A stretch of 64,000 bases of DNA. Origin: JANQTF01 sp036835375 (lineage in GTDB: Bacteria; Bacteroidota; Bacteroidia; J057). Both the position numbers and the translations under genes were made by a program. The stretch spans positions 1-64,000 of the forward strand of contig DAITMB010000008.1 in the NCBI GenBank assembly GCA_036835375.1. The letters are read 5' to 3'. The notes under the pieces are model-generated. The model made no database searches. It saw only the letters and a list, made by a program, of their open reading frames with translations, and was not told the origin of the DNA. Below, piece by piece: positions 25,640 through 34,111 of the stretch. How positions within the stretch are numbered: position 1 is the stretch's first letter; the number at the start of each line of letters is the position of its first letter.

Positions 25640-26191
25640 TTATACCTCCTCAAGTCTTTCCCTAACCTGGGTGATGGGGAGGCCTATCAGATCAAAGTCG
25701 GGGTGGATTCCTTTCAGAAGCTCGAATTTCTCACAATACATATCCGTGGCCTTCTGATTTTTTTCAGTAAAATTCAGCAGTTTCAGATAGTATTCTTTGA
25801 CTTCTGGGTGAGACTTCTCAATGATTTTGGCGCGGATTTTATTGATCTCAAACTCCTTCTCTTTGGCAAAATAAACGACGAGGAGGAGCTTCATTTTTGA
25901 CTGTTCTTCCGGCTCAAAATTTGAGTTGGCAAATTTCACCATTAGATCCTGAAGGTAGCTACGCTGCTCCTCAGCATGGAGAAAATAGGCGAGCTTGTCC
26001 CAAAACAGGTAAGGAATATAAATTCCGCCAAAACGGTCGGCGGTTTGCACCAGAAAACGGCTGAATTTGCCTTGATCTTCGGCAGCTTCAAGGTGAAGGT
26101 TGGTCAGTGCCGCGACCAATTGTTCGCGGTTTTCTTCCCACTCCCCATAAAATTTATCCTCCAAATTCTGGAGTTGATCAACAATATCCAT
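25640..26191 (-). CDS. hypothetical charged helical protein
   Basis: A 183-residue protein I do not recognise. The ATG at 26191 gives MDIVDQLQNLEDKFYGEWEE; a TTG nine codons upstream would add AHIDHRFV. It is acidic and almost wholly helical, with no signal peptide or membrane segment. Notable segments are FGGIYIPYLFWDKLAYFLHA (aromatic-rich) and MKLLLVVYFAKEKEFEINKI. Compositional bias and intact frame make it a real gene. It lies between the LRR gene and recQ on the same strand, without overlap. Confidence 0.65.
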   Translation of the reverse strand: MDIVDQLQNLEDKFYGEWEENREQLVAALTNLHLEAAEDQGKFSRFLVQTADRFGGIYIPYLFWDKLAYFLHAEEQRSYLQDLMVKFANSNFEPEEQSKMKLLLVVYFAKEKEFEINKIRAKIIEKSHPEVKEYYLKLLNFTEKNQKATDMYCEKFELLKGIHPDFDLIGLPITQVRERLEEV

Positions 26192-26312
26192 AACAAATCG
26201 ATGGTCAATATGAGCCAAAAGGCAAATCTACAATCTGCCATTGACAAAGGAAACAAACCCTGATGGGAAAAAAGGTGACTACCTCAGAAAGGCGTGGTTA
26301 GTCAAGGGTGTG

Positions 26313-26356
26313 AGCCAACCAAGTGTTCACAACAAGCGAAAGGTGCACGGTTGGCT
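26313..26356. repeat. inverted repeat downstream of recQ
   Basis: AGCCAACC (26313-26320) and GGTTGGCT (26349-26356) are perfect complements with a 28-nt loop. It lies about 85 nt past the recQ stop. No U-tract follows on either strand. Confidence 0.3.
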
Positions 26357-26441
26357 TTACAAAACCACATCAAACATGGCTCAATGTAGGTTCAATCAAC
26401 CCAGATAACGAAAGATACACAATTCCTTCACCCTCGGAGCA

Positions 26442-28658
26442 CTAGTTCCCGACTTCGGAGATAAATTTCAACCTGACGAGACGAATCTCTTCCTGACTGA
26501 CATCTTCACCAAGATTGGCTTCTGCCACTGCGAGATCGTCGGTGTCCGAATGCATGAAGTAATCGAAAATCTCTTCTATTCGGTCCTCATCTACTTGCTC
26601 TTCAATGTAGTAGTCAAGGTTCAGCTTGGTGCCGGAATAGACAATTTGCTCGATGTGCTCCAGTAGTTCTGTGTATTCCATGCCTTTGAGCCCGGCGATT
26701 TGGTCGAGGGGTGTGCGGCGATCTACGTGCTGAATGATGAAGAGCTTGTTCATGGTCTTGCGGGGAGCTGACTTAACGACCACCTCTGTGGTGCGCTCAA
26801 TCCCCTGTGCTTCTACGTAATCACCGATCAGCTTGATGAAGGGTGCAGCAAACTTTTGTGCTTTTCCTTGCCCAACCCCTGTGATGTTGTGAAATTCAGT
26901 CATCGACACGGGATATTTTGTAGCCATGTCTTCAAGAGAGGGGTCTTGAAATATGACGTAAGGAGGAATCCCCTTTTCCCGAGCCAATTTTTTCCTGAGC
27001 GACTTCAATTCTTCAAACAACTCTTCGTCATAGGTCTTGAAGCTTTCCAGCGGCACATTTTCCTGTCCCATGGCCTCAAAATTTCTGTATTTAAACAGAC
27101 TAATTTTGGCAGGCATATCAAGAAACTTCTTTCCTTTTCGAGTTAGCTTCACGTTGCCATATTCTTCAATGTCCCTTGTCAGGTAGTCCTGAATAATGAG
27201 CTGGCTGTAAATGGCTTTCCATTCTTTGTCGCTGTAGCTGGCACCTTTGCCATGTACGGCGAGCTTTTGATGCTCATAAAGGAGGGTCTGCTGGTTTTCG
27301 GCTCCCCGAAGGACTTGTACTAGGTGGTTGACGCCAAATTGTTGCCCGACTTTCTCGACCGTAGTCAAGGCCAGCGTCACATCGTCGATGGCTTGGTAAG
27401 TCTCCTTGGGAGTTCGGCAGTTGTCACACATGCCGTTGCAGCGCGTTTCGTCAAATGTCTCACCGAAATAGTGCAACATCATTTTGCGGCGGCAAGCACC
27501 TGATTCGGCAAAGGCCGCCATTTCATACAGGAGAGCTTTACCCGATTCCTTTTCGCTGATCGGCTTGTCTTTCATGAACTTTTCCAGCTTCACGATGTCG
27601 TTGAAGTCATAGAAAAGAACACAATTACCCTCCAGTCCATCGCGGCCTGCACGGCCCGTCTCTTGGTAGTAGCTTTCGATGCTCTTAGGCACATCATAGT
27701 GGATCACAAATCTCACATCTGGCTTGTCGATCCCCATTCCGAAAGCAATGGTAGCCACCACGACATGGATTTCTTCATTGAGGAACATGTCTTGATGACG
27801 TGTTCGGGTGTGTGGGTCCAGTCCCGCGTGATAAGGCACCGCTTTGATCCCATTCACATTCAGAACTTCTGCAATCTCCTCTACTTTTCTCCGGCTCAGA
27901 CAATAGATGATTCCAGACTTATCGTGATGCTGCTTGATGTACTTGATGATCTCCGTAGTGGTGTGCTGTCCGGAGATTTTAGGGCGAATCTCATAATATA
28001 GATTCGTACGATTGAAGCTGGTGAGGAATACGTCAGCATTTTCTACGTGGAGGTTGTGCAGGATGTCCTGTCTCACCTTGGGAGTAGCTGTTGCTGTGAG
28101 CGCAATGATGGGCACATTCCCCAAGCGCTGAATGATCTCCTTGATGCGGCGATATTCAGGACGAAAGTCGTGGCCCCACTCTGAGATACAGTGTGCCTCG
28201 TCCACAGCAAGAAAGCTGACACGAGCCTGCTTCAAAAATTCAATGAATTCCTCTTTGACGAGGGATTCCGGCGCTACATAGAGGAGTTTGAGAGTTTGGC
28301 TCAGCACTTTTTGCTTCACAGCCTCATAGTCATTCCTGCTCATGGAGCTGTTGAGAAATCCAGCTTCAATTCCAAAAGCCTGGAGCTGGTCCACCTGATT
28401 TTTCATTAGAGCGATGAGGGGAGAAATCACCAGCGCTGTTCCTTCCATCATGACAGCAGGGAGTTGATAGCAAAGCGATTTGCCAGCTCCAGTAGGCATG
28501 ATGACGAACGTATTCTTTCCCATCAAGACGTTTTTTACGACGTCTTCTTGTTTTCCTCGAAACGCATCATAGCCAAAATACCGCTTTAGGGATTGGGCTA
28601 GGTTGGCTTGGGCCGCAGTCAATTGTTGTTCCACCGTGTCTATTGCTAATCTGATCAT
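26442..28658 (-). CDS. recQ: ATP-dependent DNA helicase RecQ
   Basis: A 738-residue 3'-5' superfamily 2 helicase used in recombination and stalled-fork repair. Walker A PTGAGKS at 55-61, DEAH box at 153-156 followed by CISEWGHDFRPEY, motif VI QETGRAGRDG, and zinc-binding cysteines around 395-420 (CRRKMMLHYFGE, CNGMCDNCR). A winged helix and an HRDC domain follow (LRKKLAREKGIPPYVIFQDP), and an acidic C-terminal extension continues to the stop. Length fits Bacteroidota RecQ. The upstream 467 bp separate it from a divergent sigma-factor operon. Confidence 0.96.
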   Translation of the reverse strand: MIRLAIDTVEQQLTAAQANLAQSLKRYFGYDAFRGKQEDVVKNVLMGKNTFVIMPTGAGKSLCYQLPAVMMEGTALVISPLIALMKNQVDQLQAFGIEAGFLNSSMSRNDYEAVKQKVLSQTLKLLYVAPESLVKEEFIEFLKQARVSFLAVDEAHCISEWGHDFRPEYRRIKEIIQRLGNVPIIALTATATPKVRQDILHNLHVENADVFLTSFNRTNLYYEIRPKISGQHTTTEIIKYIKQHHDKSGIIYCLSRRKVEEIAEVLNVNGIKAVPYHAGLDPHTRTRHQDMFLNEEIHVVVATIAFGMGIDKPDVRFVIHYDVPKSIESYYQETGRAGRDGLEGNCVLFYDFNDIVKLEKFMKDKPISEKESGKALLYEMAAFAESGACRRKMMLHYFGETFDETRCNGMCDNCRTPKETYQAIDDVTLALTTVEKVGQQFGVNHLVQVLRGAENQQTLLYEHQKLAVHGKGASYSDKEWKAIYSQLIIQDYLTRDIEEYGNVKLTRKGKKFLDMPAKISLFKYRNFEAMGQENVPLESFKTYDEELFEELKSLRKKLAREKGIPPYVIFQDPSLEDMATKYPVSMTEFHNITGVGQGKAQKFAAPFIKLIGDYVEAQGIERTTEVVVKSAPRKTMNKLFIIQHVDRRTPLDQIAGLKGMEYTELLEHIEQIVYSGTKLNLDYYIEEQVDEDRIEEIFDYFMHSDTDDLAVAEANLGEDVSQEEIRLVRLKFISEVGN

Positions 28659-29125
28659 CCTGCCAGTGTGGATGAACAGTGAGTCACAAGATATTGAAAA
28701 GCATTTGGTGCCGAATCAAAGGAAAGCATTGCAGCTACTTTTCAATGTATTAACTAAAAAATAGCGAAATTCCCGAAACCTTCCTACTCAATGAGAAAAA
28801 ACAACTCATTCTTAACATAGGATCCTTCATCACGTCCGCGCCTGATCAAACTAAAAGGCGAAGCCACATTGGATGTTCACCATCTTCAAAGAGTAAAGAT
28901 AGTCTGCAATTTTTGGTGGACACGATTCTTCCTCGGGTTTTTTTCTTGACAGCAGGGGGGATAGAGTTCTTTGAGTAAATTTACCGTACGTGAACCTTGA
29001 TTTTATCACCAATTATTTATCTCCTATTTGATTCAACTACCTCTACCTTTATTTGTCTTCACTCTCCATCTACGCAGGGCAACCCATCTTTTTTGCAATG
29101 CGTTGATAAATTAATCCACATTCCC
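28659..29125. other. gene-free region upstream of recQ and the sigma operon
   Basis: 467 bp between divergent transcription units. It is more AT-rich than the surrounding coding sequence. A near-match -7 element (TAAATTTA) lies at about 28976 on the plus strand, but it is not a confident promoter. No gene is seen. Confidence 0.5.
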
Positions 29126-29701
29126 ATGAAGCCTCAACAGCTCACTGAAGAACAGATCGTGGAAGGGTGTCTGCTGGGCGGACGTCAATACCAAAAGCAC
29201 CTATATGAAAAATACTATGGGAGCATGATGGTTGTCTGCATGAGATACTCCAACGATCGAGAAGAAGCCCGAGACGTTCTTCATGAAGGCTTCATGAAGG
29301 TGTTTTCTAATCTGAGTAAGTACCATCGTGGGACGAACTTGGGTGCGTGGATTCGTCGTATCATGATCAATACAGCCATTGATCACTACCGCAAAGCGGC
29401 AAAGCGGCCCAATTTGGTAGAAATTAATCAGGCCATCCACGAGGTGGACATGAGCGATGTCGTCTCAGATATGAGTGCCTCGGAAATTTTAGAGATGGTC
29501 CAAAAATTGTCTCCTGCTTATCGTACAGTCTTCAATCTATATGTGATCGAAGGATATTCACACAAGGAAGTGGGAGAGATGTTGGGTATCAGTGAAGGCA
29601 CTTCAAAGTCTAATCTCGCCAAAGCAAGAGCCAAATTACAAGCGATGATCTACAAGTCTCGCATTATCAAAAGAAAGGTGGAGGGGGAGCATTATGCCTG
29701 A
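29126..29701 (+). CDS. ECF RNA polymerase sigma factor
   Basis: A 191-residue sigma-70 family ECF factor. The ATG at 29126 gives MKPQQLTEEQIVEGCLLGGR; the preceding open frame is unrelated hydrophobic sequence. Region 2: YEKYYGSMMVVCMRYSNDRE then EARDVLHEGFMKVFSNLSKY. Region 4: MVQKLSPAYRTVFNLYVIEG then YSHKEVGEMLGISEGTSKSN, a typical helix-turn-helix. The last codons overlap the start of the trans-envelope protein gene by 8 bp, and a strong purine-rich ribosome-binding site (GGAGGGGGAG) for that gene is inside the sigma gene. This tight coupling suggests the second protein is its regulator. Confidence 0.93.
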   Translation: MKPQQLTEEQIVEGCLLGGRQYQKHLYEKYYGSMMVVCMRYSNDREEARDVLHEGFMKVFSNLSKYHRGTNLGAWIRRIMINTAIDHYRKAAKRPNLVEINQAIHEVDMSDVVSDMSASEILEMVQKLSPAYRTVFNLYVIEGYSHKEVGEMLGISEGTSKSNLAKARAKLQAMIYKSRIIKRKVEGEHYA

Positions 29702-31445
29702 AGAATCGCAGGACCGAGAGATTCGCGCTAAGCTGACAGGTTGGCAGGTTCCGCTCGAAGCAGGAGACTGGGAACTCTTTGTTGAAGAATTCTTGATGCC
29801 GCTATCCGCACCTCTCTCTCTTGACCAAGCGATCAAAACTTCCCTGTCAGACCTCGAATTAGAACCAACTCCCTCCGACTGGGAAGCATTTTCTGCCCTC
29901 ATGGATGATGAGTTCCCAAGGGCTGCCGTCCTGCCACTCATGGGTCAAGGGTTTTCCGAAGAACCCCTCTCGTCTTCCTTGATCGAGATCGAAGAGGAAA
30001 CTACGTTTCCAGAAGAATCCCTGATTCGTCACAAGCTCGAAGCACTTCACATCGATTCCCTACCCGATGACTGGTCTCAGATGGCCTCCCGCTTAGATGG
30101 GACTCCATTCGACCAAGCGATACGCGAAGCCATTGAGCGCATTTCTCTTCCTTATTTTCCTGAAGACTGGCTCGACATGTCCACCAAGCTGGATGGTCCT
30201 GTCTATGCCCAGATGCGTCACCAACTTTCCCCCTACGAGGTCGCTTTCCGGAATTCTGATTGGAAGATATTCTCCCGGCAATGGCTGGGTCATAAGCCCT
30301 GGTACTTCCAGTGGCAAAATCTCGTGAGCGTCGCAGCCGTGGTCTTGCTATTGCTTTCGATCTTCATCCCGCTGGTCTCGCCCGGTTTACGGACTTCCCT
30401 TCAGCGGACTTCCCTTTCCATCGATTTCCCTTCGCAGTCGCACCAGTATCCAGAAAGAGTTACCGAGTCCTTAACATCCTCCGCTACAGCACACGCGGAA
30501 GGCAGTTCAGATAAAAAGCCTGGACTTCAGGATACTGACCAGCACGATAAAGCTTGGGTCGCAAAAGGCCCCGCCAACTTCAACCCTTGGACAGGTAGCA
30601 AATGGACCGCCTCAATAACGCATAACATTCCGGCTGAAGCGGAAAATACGGTACTCGACGACGCACAGACTAGCGCCCCTATTACTAATCCTCACGAACA
30701 TTCCTTCGAGTCCATTCAGCGAATCCATCATCGAAATCACAGCTGGTCGGAACTGGCTTTCCCTGAAAAGGCGCCCACGTGGACTCAATATTTTGCGCCG
30801 CACAAGCACTTCAGCTCGCTAGCCGTGGGCACTTATGCCAGTTGGGGCCGTACCCGCGCCGAGCTGAGCAGTTCGCTCACCAGTCCCGGCTATGTGGCCG
30901 GACTTCGGGTAGAGCTTGGACTTACTGAGCAAGTGTCGATCGTGACTGGCCTCCAATACGAAAACCGAGAGTTTTCACACCGATTTTTCTCCTACACACC
31001 CAATGGCCAGAACATCGAAAACCTCATTGATGCAGAGCTTCAACTAGTTGAGATTCCGCTATTTGCAAGGTACTACCTCCCCAGCAGTTCGGATAAAATT
31101 CGAATCTACGGGCAGGCCGGGGTAGTAGCGATGGTCTCTTTGAAAGAAGAGTACCAGCTCTACCAAACACGCGGCGAACTTCAACCCTTTCCCAGGACAG
31201 ACAATGCGGGTAATCTCCGACTCGGCAATCCAGCAGGTGGCCAAAAGAGAAGTCTCGAAACCTACGCAGGCAACATCTTCGGCGGGTTTGGAATCGACAT
31301 TAAGTTGGCGCCGAATTGGTTTATGCAAGTGGAACCTTATACGCTCCTCAGTTTGCAAAAAACAAAGGGATCTGGGTCCTTGGGGGTGGAAAAGAAGATG
31401 TATCATGGCGGTGTAGGATTCTCACTCATGTATAAGATCAAGTGA
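29694..31445 (+). CDS. predicted trans-envelope regulator: DW repeats, one membrane helix, beta-barrel-like C-terminus
   Basis: A 583-residue protein translated from inside the end of the sigma gene. Residues 9-200 hold five units of about 30 residues ending in PxDW-like sequence, with the Trp at 26, 63, 127, 159 and 190 (e.g. LEPTPSDWEAFSALM, LPDDWSQMASRLDG, FPEDWLDMSTKLDG). One strong membrane helix follows at about 208-229 (NLVSVAAVVLLLLSIFIPLV). Residues 230-370 are a low-complexity polar linker. From about 373 to the end the sequence alternates as in outer-membrane beta-barrel (PorT/OMP_b-brl) domains: YVAGLRVELGLTEQVSIVTG, EIPLFARYYLPSSSDKIRIY, GGVGFSLMYKIK. There is no cleavable signal peptide. 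By position and topology it is probably an anti-sigma or sensor protein with cytoplasmic repeats and a periplasmic or outer-membrane end. I know no named family for the repeats. Confidence 0.75.
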   Translation: MPEESQDREIRAKLTGWQVPLEAGDWELFVEEFLMPLSAPLSLDQAIKTSLSDLELEPTPSDWEAFSALMDDEFPRAAVLPLMGQGFSEEPLSSSLIEIEEETTFPEESLIRHKLEALHIDSLPDDWSQMASRLDGTPFDQAIREAIERISLPYFPEDWLDMSTKLDGPVYAQMRHQLSPYEVAFRNSDWKIFSRQWLGHKPWYFQWQNLVSVAAVVLLLLSIFIPLVSPGLRTSLQRTSLSIDFPSQSHQYPERVTESLTSSATAHAEGSSDKKPGLQDTDQHDKAWVAKGPANFNPWTGSKWTASITHNIPAEAENTVLDDAQTSAPITNPHEHSFESIQRIHHRNHSWSELAFPEKAPTWTQYFAPHKHFSSLAVGTYASWGRTRAELSSSLTSPGYVAGLRVELGLTEQVSIVTGLQYENREFSHRFFSYTPNGQNIENLIDAELQLVEIPLFARYYLPSSSDKIRIYGQAGVVAMVSLKEEYQLYQTRGELQPFPRTDNAGNLRLGNPAGGQKRSLETYAGNIFGGFGIDIKLAPNWFMQVEPYTLLSLQKTKGSGSLGVEKKMYHGGVGFSLMYKIK

Positions 31446-31482
31446 GAGGTTCAATCGAAATAGTCCCGCTACAACTTGCATT

Positions 31483-31512
31483 TTCCATCATAGCACCTTC
31501 CATCATAGCACC
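31483..31512. repeat. tandem duplication of a 15-bp unit
   Basis: TTCCATCATAGCACC occurs twice, back to back and without mismatch, directly before the terminator stem. Confidence 0.85.
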
Positions 31513-31552
31513 AAAAAGGAGACAGCCCGCAATGCGGACTGTCTCCTTTTTT
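31513..31552 (+). terminator. rho-independent terminator of the sigma operon
   Basis: A 13-bp perfect stem (AAAAAGGAGACAG / CTGTCTCCTTTTT) with an inner CCGC/GCGG pair and a T-run at the 3' side, 67 nt after the stop of the trans-envelope gene. The A/T-run symmetry could allow weak bidirectional action. Confidence 0.88.
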
Positions 31553-32091
31553 CCACCCCTACTTCCATTGTCCGAGAAAAAAATTAGGGGACTCAACCCT
31601 GGCAATCACCAGGAGAGTCAACCCTAACCCCTAGCTTCTGTGTCAAGCTTGCGCTCAACAGGATCAAAGCTAGGGTAGGTACTTCCGAAATACAAAACAA
31701 ACAGAATGATAATATTACGTGTTTCGTTTTAATAATCGTCTTACCTCATCCTCTGTAATCTCCTGTTTTACAGCACCCCTGAATTATACATCTTGACTCA
31801 AGTGGAGAAATCCTTTCGGAGAACTGCCTCTGGCAAAGGGGAAAAACACAAATCCCTGTCTCAGCTTCGCAGAAAAATACGCAAGCGCAAGACTAAAATC
31901 GCTCATCATGTTATTGGGGCCTGCTGTGCCTAAACCGTTTGTCATTCAGCATACCCACGCATCGTTTCGGGAAGATGAACCGAAGCTGCCATGCGCTCAC
32001 GCCAGTGGAAACTGTCATTGGGGACGTAGCCTTTACAGGTTATTTGTTGCGAGCTGGTTTCACTCCTCAGAAAGTGGTGAGGCAAACGCAA

Positions 32092-32127
32092 ATTCCCCTC
32101 AACAGGTAATTGCCTATTAAGGGGAAT
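32092..32127 (-). terminator. hairpin after the GHKL ATPase gene
   Basis: ATTCCCCT / AGGGGAAT arms around 20 nt that can form a second small hairpin (AGGTAA-TTGCCT). It lies 18 nt past the ATPase stop on the minus strand, with only a broken T-run after it. Confidence 0.45.
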
Positions 32128-32145
32128 GAGAGAAACTCGTTTGAT

Positions 32146-33960
32146 TTATGCGATCACCATTTCCCTTGAAGGAAAATCTTTCCGCTTATTCATTTCTGAG
32201 AGCAGCCAATTGAGTTGGACTTTGGCCTCACTGAGCATAGACTTATAAGAATGGTAGCGGATGGTCGCATTCGCCTTGTGATTTTGGTCCACCAGTCCAC
32301 CCTCGACAGCGCCTCCCAACACCATGACAGAAATGTCGCGCTGGGGCAAATAAACCTTGAGGTCATCCTGAAATGCCAAAGCCCGCCTTCGATCCATCAG
32401 GGTGATGGTGTGATCCGCACCGTGAAGGTCCAACAGGAGGAATCCTCTGTTGAAATCTTGCAATAGCAGCAAGTTCGGGGCTTCATGCGCATGACCGTTG
32501 GTGTATTTATGGCTCACATAGAGTTTCACGGCCTCGTGAAGGTCTTGGTTCGAAGAGAGCATCGCGTAATGGCCGAGAATCCAGAGGTTGCTGGCTAATG
32601 CCTCCCTCAACTGTAGCGGACTGGTGAGCGGACTGAGAAGAATGCGTTCCAAGTCTTGTAACACCGCCACCCGGTGAGCCGACTGCTGGGCAATGAGGGC
32701 GACATCCAACATGCCAAACTCCGTGAATGCCTGAATCATTTCAGCTTGATCCCCTGCTCTTGATGCTTCTACTTGCTGCATCACCCAGGAGTACTCGCTC
32801 TTCCCGAAGGCATCCAGAATCAAGCCAATGATGGCTGCAACTCGTGCCTCGCTCTCGCCATAGAATTTATGGAGGACTTGATCCATGGCTCTCTCAGCAA
32901 ATTTGCGCCTGTGAGCCGGTACCAAAGATAGCCCCTGGTCAGTCTGGCGCTTGAGACGAGCCTTGACTAAGTCCACTTCTCGCTCAAAAATTTCTTGAAA
33001 AGAAGCTAACAGAAGTGGCTGGATGGCAGCTTCAAGCTCCATTAGTTCGGCACTGTTGTCGATGATCGCGCCCCAATCCGCAGTGACGTAAGGCTCTAAG
33101 CTATTGCAAACCAGCTCACCAAATAACCGACGAAGCAGTTTGGGGGGAATTTCTTCCTTCTCTTCGAGACCAAAATATCGTGGGCTTCCGACAATTTTAC
33201 CAGCAACGCGAATGGCGAGTCCCGATTGTTTCAAGGGCTTCCTCCCATCAGAGATGGTGTAGCGCAACAGGGCCGAATCGCCGTTGGAGAGGGTAATTTC
33301 GTGCTCAAATCCGTCACCGGGGATGTCTTCGATATCCACTAACTCGCCATCTACATAGAGACGAAAGTCTTGCGTGCGCCCATATTCTAGTACCAAGAGC
33401 CGCTTGAGGCGCTCCGGGTTAGGGAACGTAAAGTGCTGGTTGATTCCAGAGAGAATGATCTCAGTCCCATGATGATCAATTCCTTTTTCTTCACCCACAG
33501 CGATAGGAAGGTTGATTTGCTCCAAATCATGCTTTGCGCGAATCAGCTCATCCCGAAAAATGGTGAGATGAGTAAATTTCCCACGCGTGACGGTGTGTAC
33601 CTCCATCCGGGATGCAACCATCAGTCCCGCAAACTTTCCGATTCCTTTACGCCCTTTGACAAGTCTATTTTTGAGGCGGGTTCGCTCTCCTTTTCGCGAA
33701 GCCCTGGAACTCGCAATATTGAGGTATTCATCCCGTACCTCTGCCACAGTCATTCCTGTGCCATCGTCTTTGATAATGATTGGGTCCAAAGTCAAAGGCT
33801 TGGGCAAAGAAACCCACACCTCCGATGCGTCAGCATCAAAAGCATTATCGATTAATTCTTTGATTGCCAGCTCTGTAGAGCGATAATTCTCACCTAGCAA
33901 GGAAGCCAGTCTCGGATCTACTTTAAAATTTGCGTTGCTACTCATGCGCCATACTGCCAT
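32146..33960 (-). CDS. GHKL/MORC-like ATPase with degenerate nuclease-like C-terminus
   Basis: A 604-residue protein. Residues 15-200 form a GHKL ATPase domain: STELAIKELIDNAFDADASE with catalytic Glu35 and Mg-binding Asn39, KDDGTGM at 64-70, and GRKGIGKFAGL at 103-113. The middle is helical (residues 300-450). Residues about 450-590 (NLWILGHYAMLSSNQDLHEA, APNLLLLQDFNRGFLLLDLH, ISVMVLGGAVEGG) align by pattern with the Shedu/DUF4263-type PD-(D/E)xK nuclease domain that follows the ATPase in related proteins, but the expected RPD and ExK residues are Asn496, Asp511 and His513, so the site is probably inactive. Related ATPases occur in anti-phage or nucleic-acid-conflict genes; that role here is inferred. 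It is a single gene between a 700-bp empty region and a palindrome-bearing upstream region. The start may be Met1 or Met6. Confidence 0.8.
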   Translation of the reverse strand: MAVWRMSSNANFKVDPRLASLLGENYRSTELAIKELIDNAFDADASEVWVSLPKPLTLDPIIIKDDGTGMTVAEVRDEYLNIASSRASRKGERTRLKNRLVKGRKGIGKFAGLMVASRMEVHTVTRGKFTHLTIFRDELIRAKHDLEQINLPIAVGEEKGIDHHGTEIILSGINQHFTFPNPERLKRLLVLEYGRTQDFRLYVDGELVDIEDIPGDGFEHEITLSNGDSALLRYTISDGRKPLKQSGLAIRVAGKIVGSPRYFGLEEKEEIPPKLLRRLFGELVCNSLEPYVTADWGAIIDNSAELMELEAAIQPLLLASFQEIFEREVDLVKARLKRQTDQGLSLVPAHRRKFAERAMDQVLHKFYGESEARVAAIIGLILDAFGKSEYSWVMQQVEASRAGDQAEMIQAFTEFGMLDVALIAQQSAHRVAVLQDLERILLSPLTSPLQLREALASNLWILGHYAMLSSNQDLHEAVKLYVSHKYTNGHAHEAPNLLLLQDFNRGFLLLDLHGADHTITLMDRRRALAFQDDLKVYLPQRDISVMVLGGAVEGGLVDQNHKANATIRYHSYKSMLSEAKVQLNWLLSEMNKRKDFPSREMVIA

Positions 33961-33977
33961 TTAAGAACGATCTTAAA
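33960..33977. promoter_or_regulatory. 7-bp palindrome at the ATPase start codon
   Basis: TTTAAGA and TCTTAAA, spaced by 4 nt, overlap the first base of the GHKL ATPase ATG. Its position fits an operator or a translational-control hairpin. Confidence 0.4.
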
Positions 33978-34019
33978 GGTAGCGGGAGCGACTCAGATCC
34001 TGTCCACGATCAGAAAAGG

Positions 34020-34053
34020 TTATCCACAAAGAGGATTGTGGATATGTGGAAAA
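34020..34053. promoter_or_regulatory. cluster of three DnaA-box-like 9-mers
   Basis: TTATCCACA on the plus strand (34020-34028), and ATATCCACA (34037-34045) and TTTTCCACA (34045-34053) on the minus strand. The first and third match TTWTNCACA and the second has one mismatch. The first two boxes form an 8-bp inverted repeat. They lie in the 151-bp interval upstream of the ATPase gene. Confidence 0.4.
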
Positions 34054-34058
34054 AAGAA

Positions 34059-34081
34059 CGACCGAGAATAATTCTCGGTCG
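34059..34081 (-). terminator. rho-independent terminator of the 847-residue secreted protein gene
   Basis: An 11-bp perfect inverted repeat (CGACCGAGAAT / ATTCTCGGTCG) followed on the minus strand by TTCTTTTTT, 30 nt after the stop of the next gene. Confidence 0.85.
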
Positions 34082-34111
34082 CCTTGCTTCAACGCAATGT
34101 ACGCTATTCGA

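Larger units (their letters stand above)
31446..32145. other. 700-bp gene-free region
   Basis: Between the sigma operon and the GHKL ATPase gene. It holds a tandem 15-bp repeat, a strong terminator at 31513-31552 and a weaker hairpin at 32092-32127. The remaining 540 bp have no credible coding frame, tRNA or transposon remnant that I can recognise. Confidence 0.5.

Noticed and set aside
31908..32120. 70-codon open frame in the gene-free region
   Set aside because: Random-looking composition and no homology; its end runs into the hairpin after the ATPase gene.
34020..34053. Replication origin
   Set aside because: Three DnaA-like boxes only, no clear AT-rich unwinding region, and no dnaA or dnaN near. 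Recorded only as possible regulatory sites.
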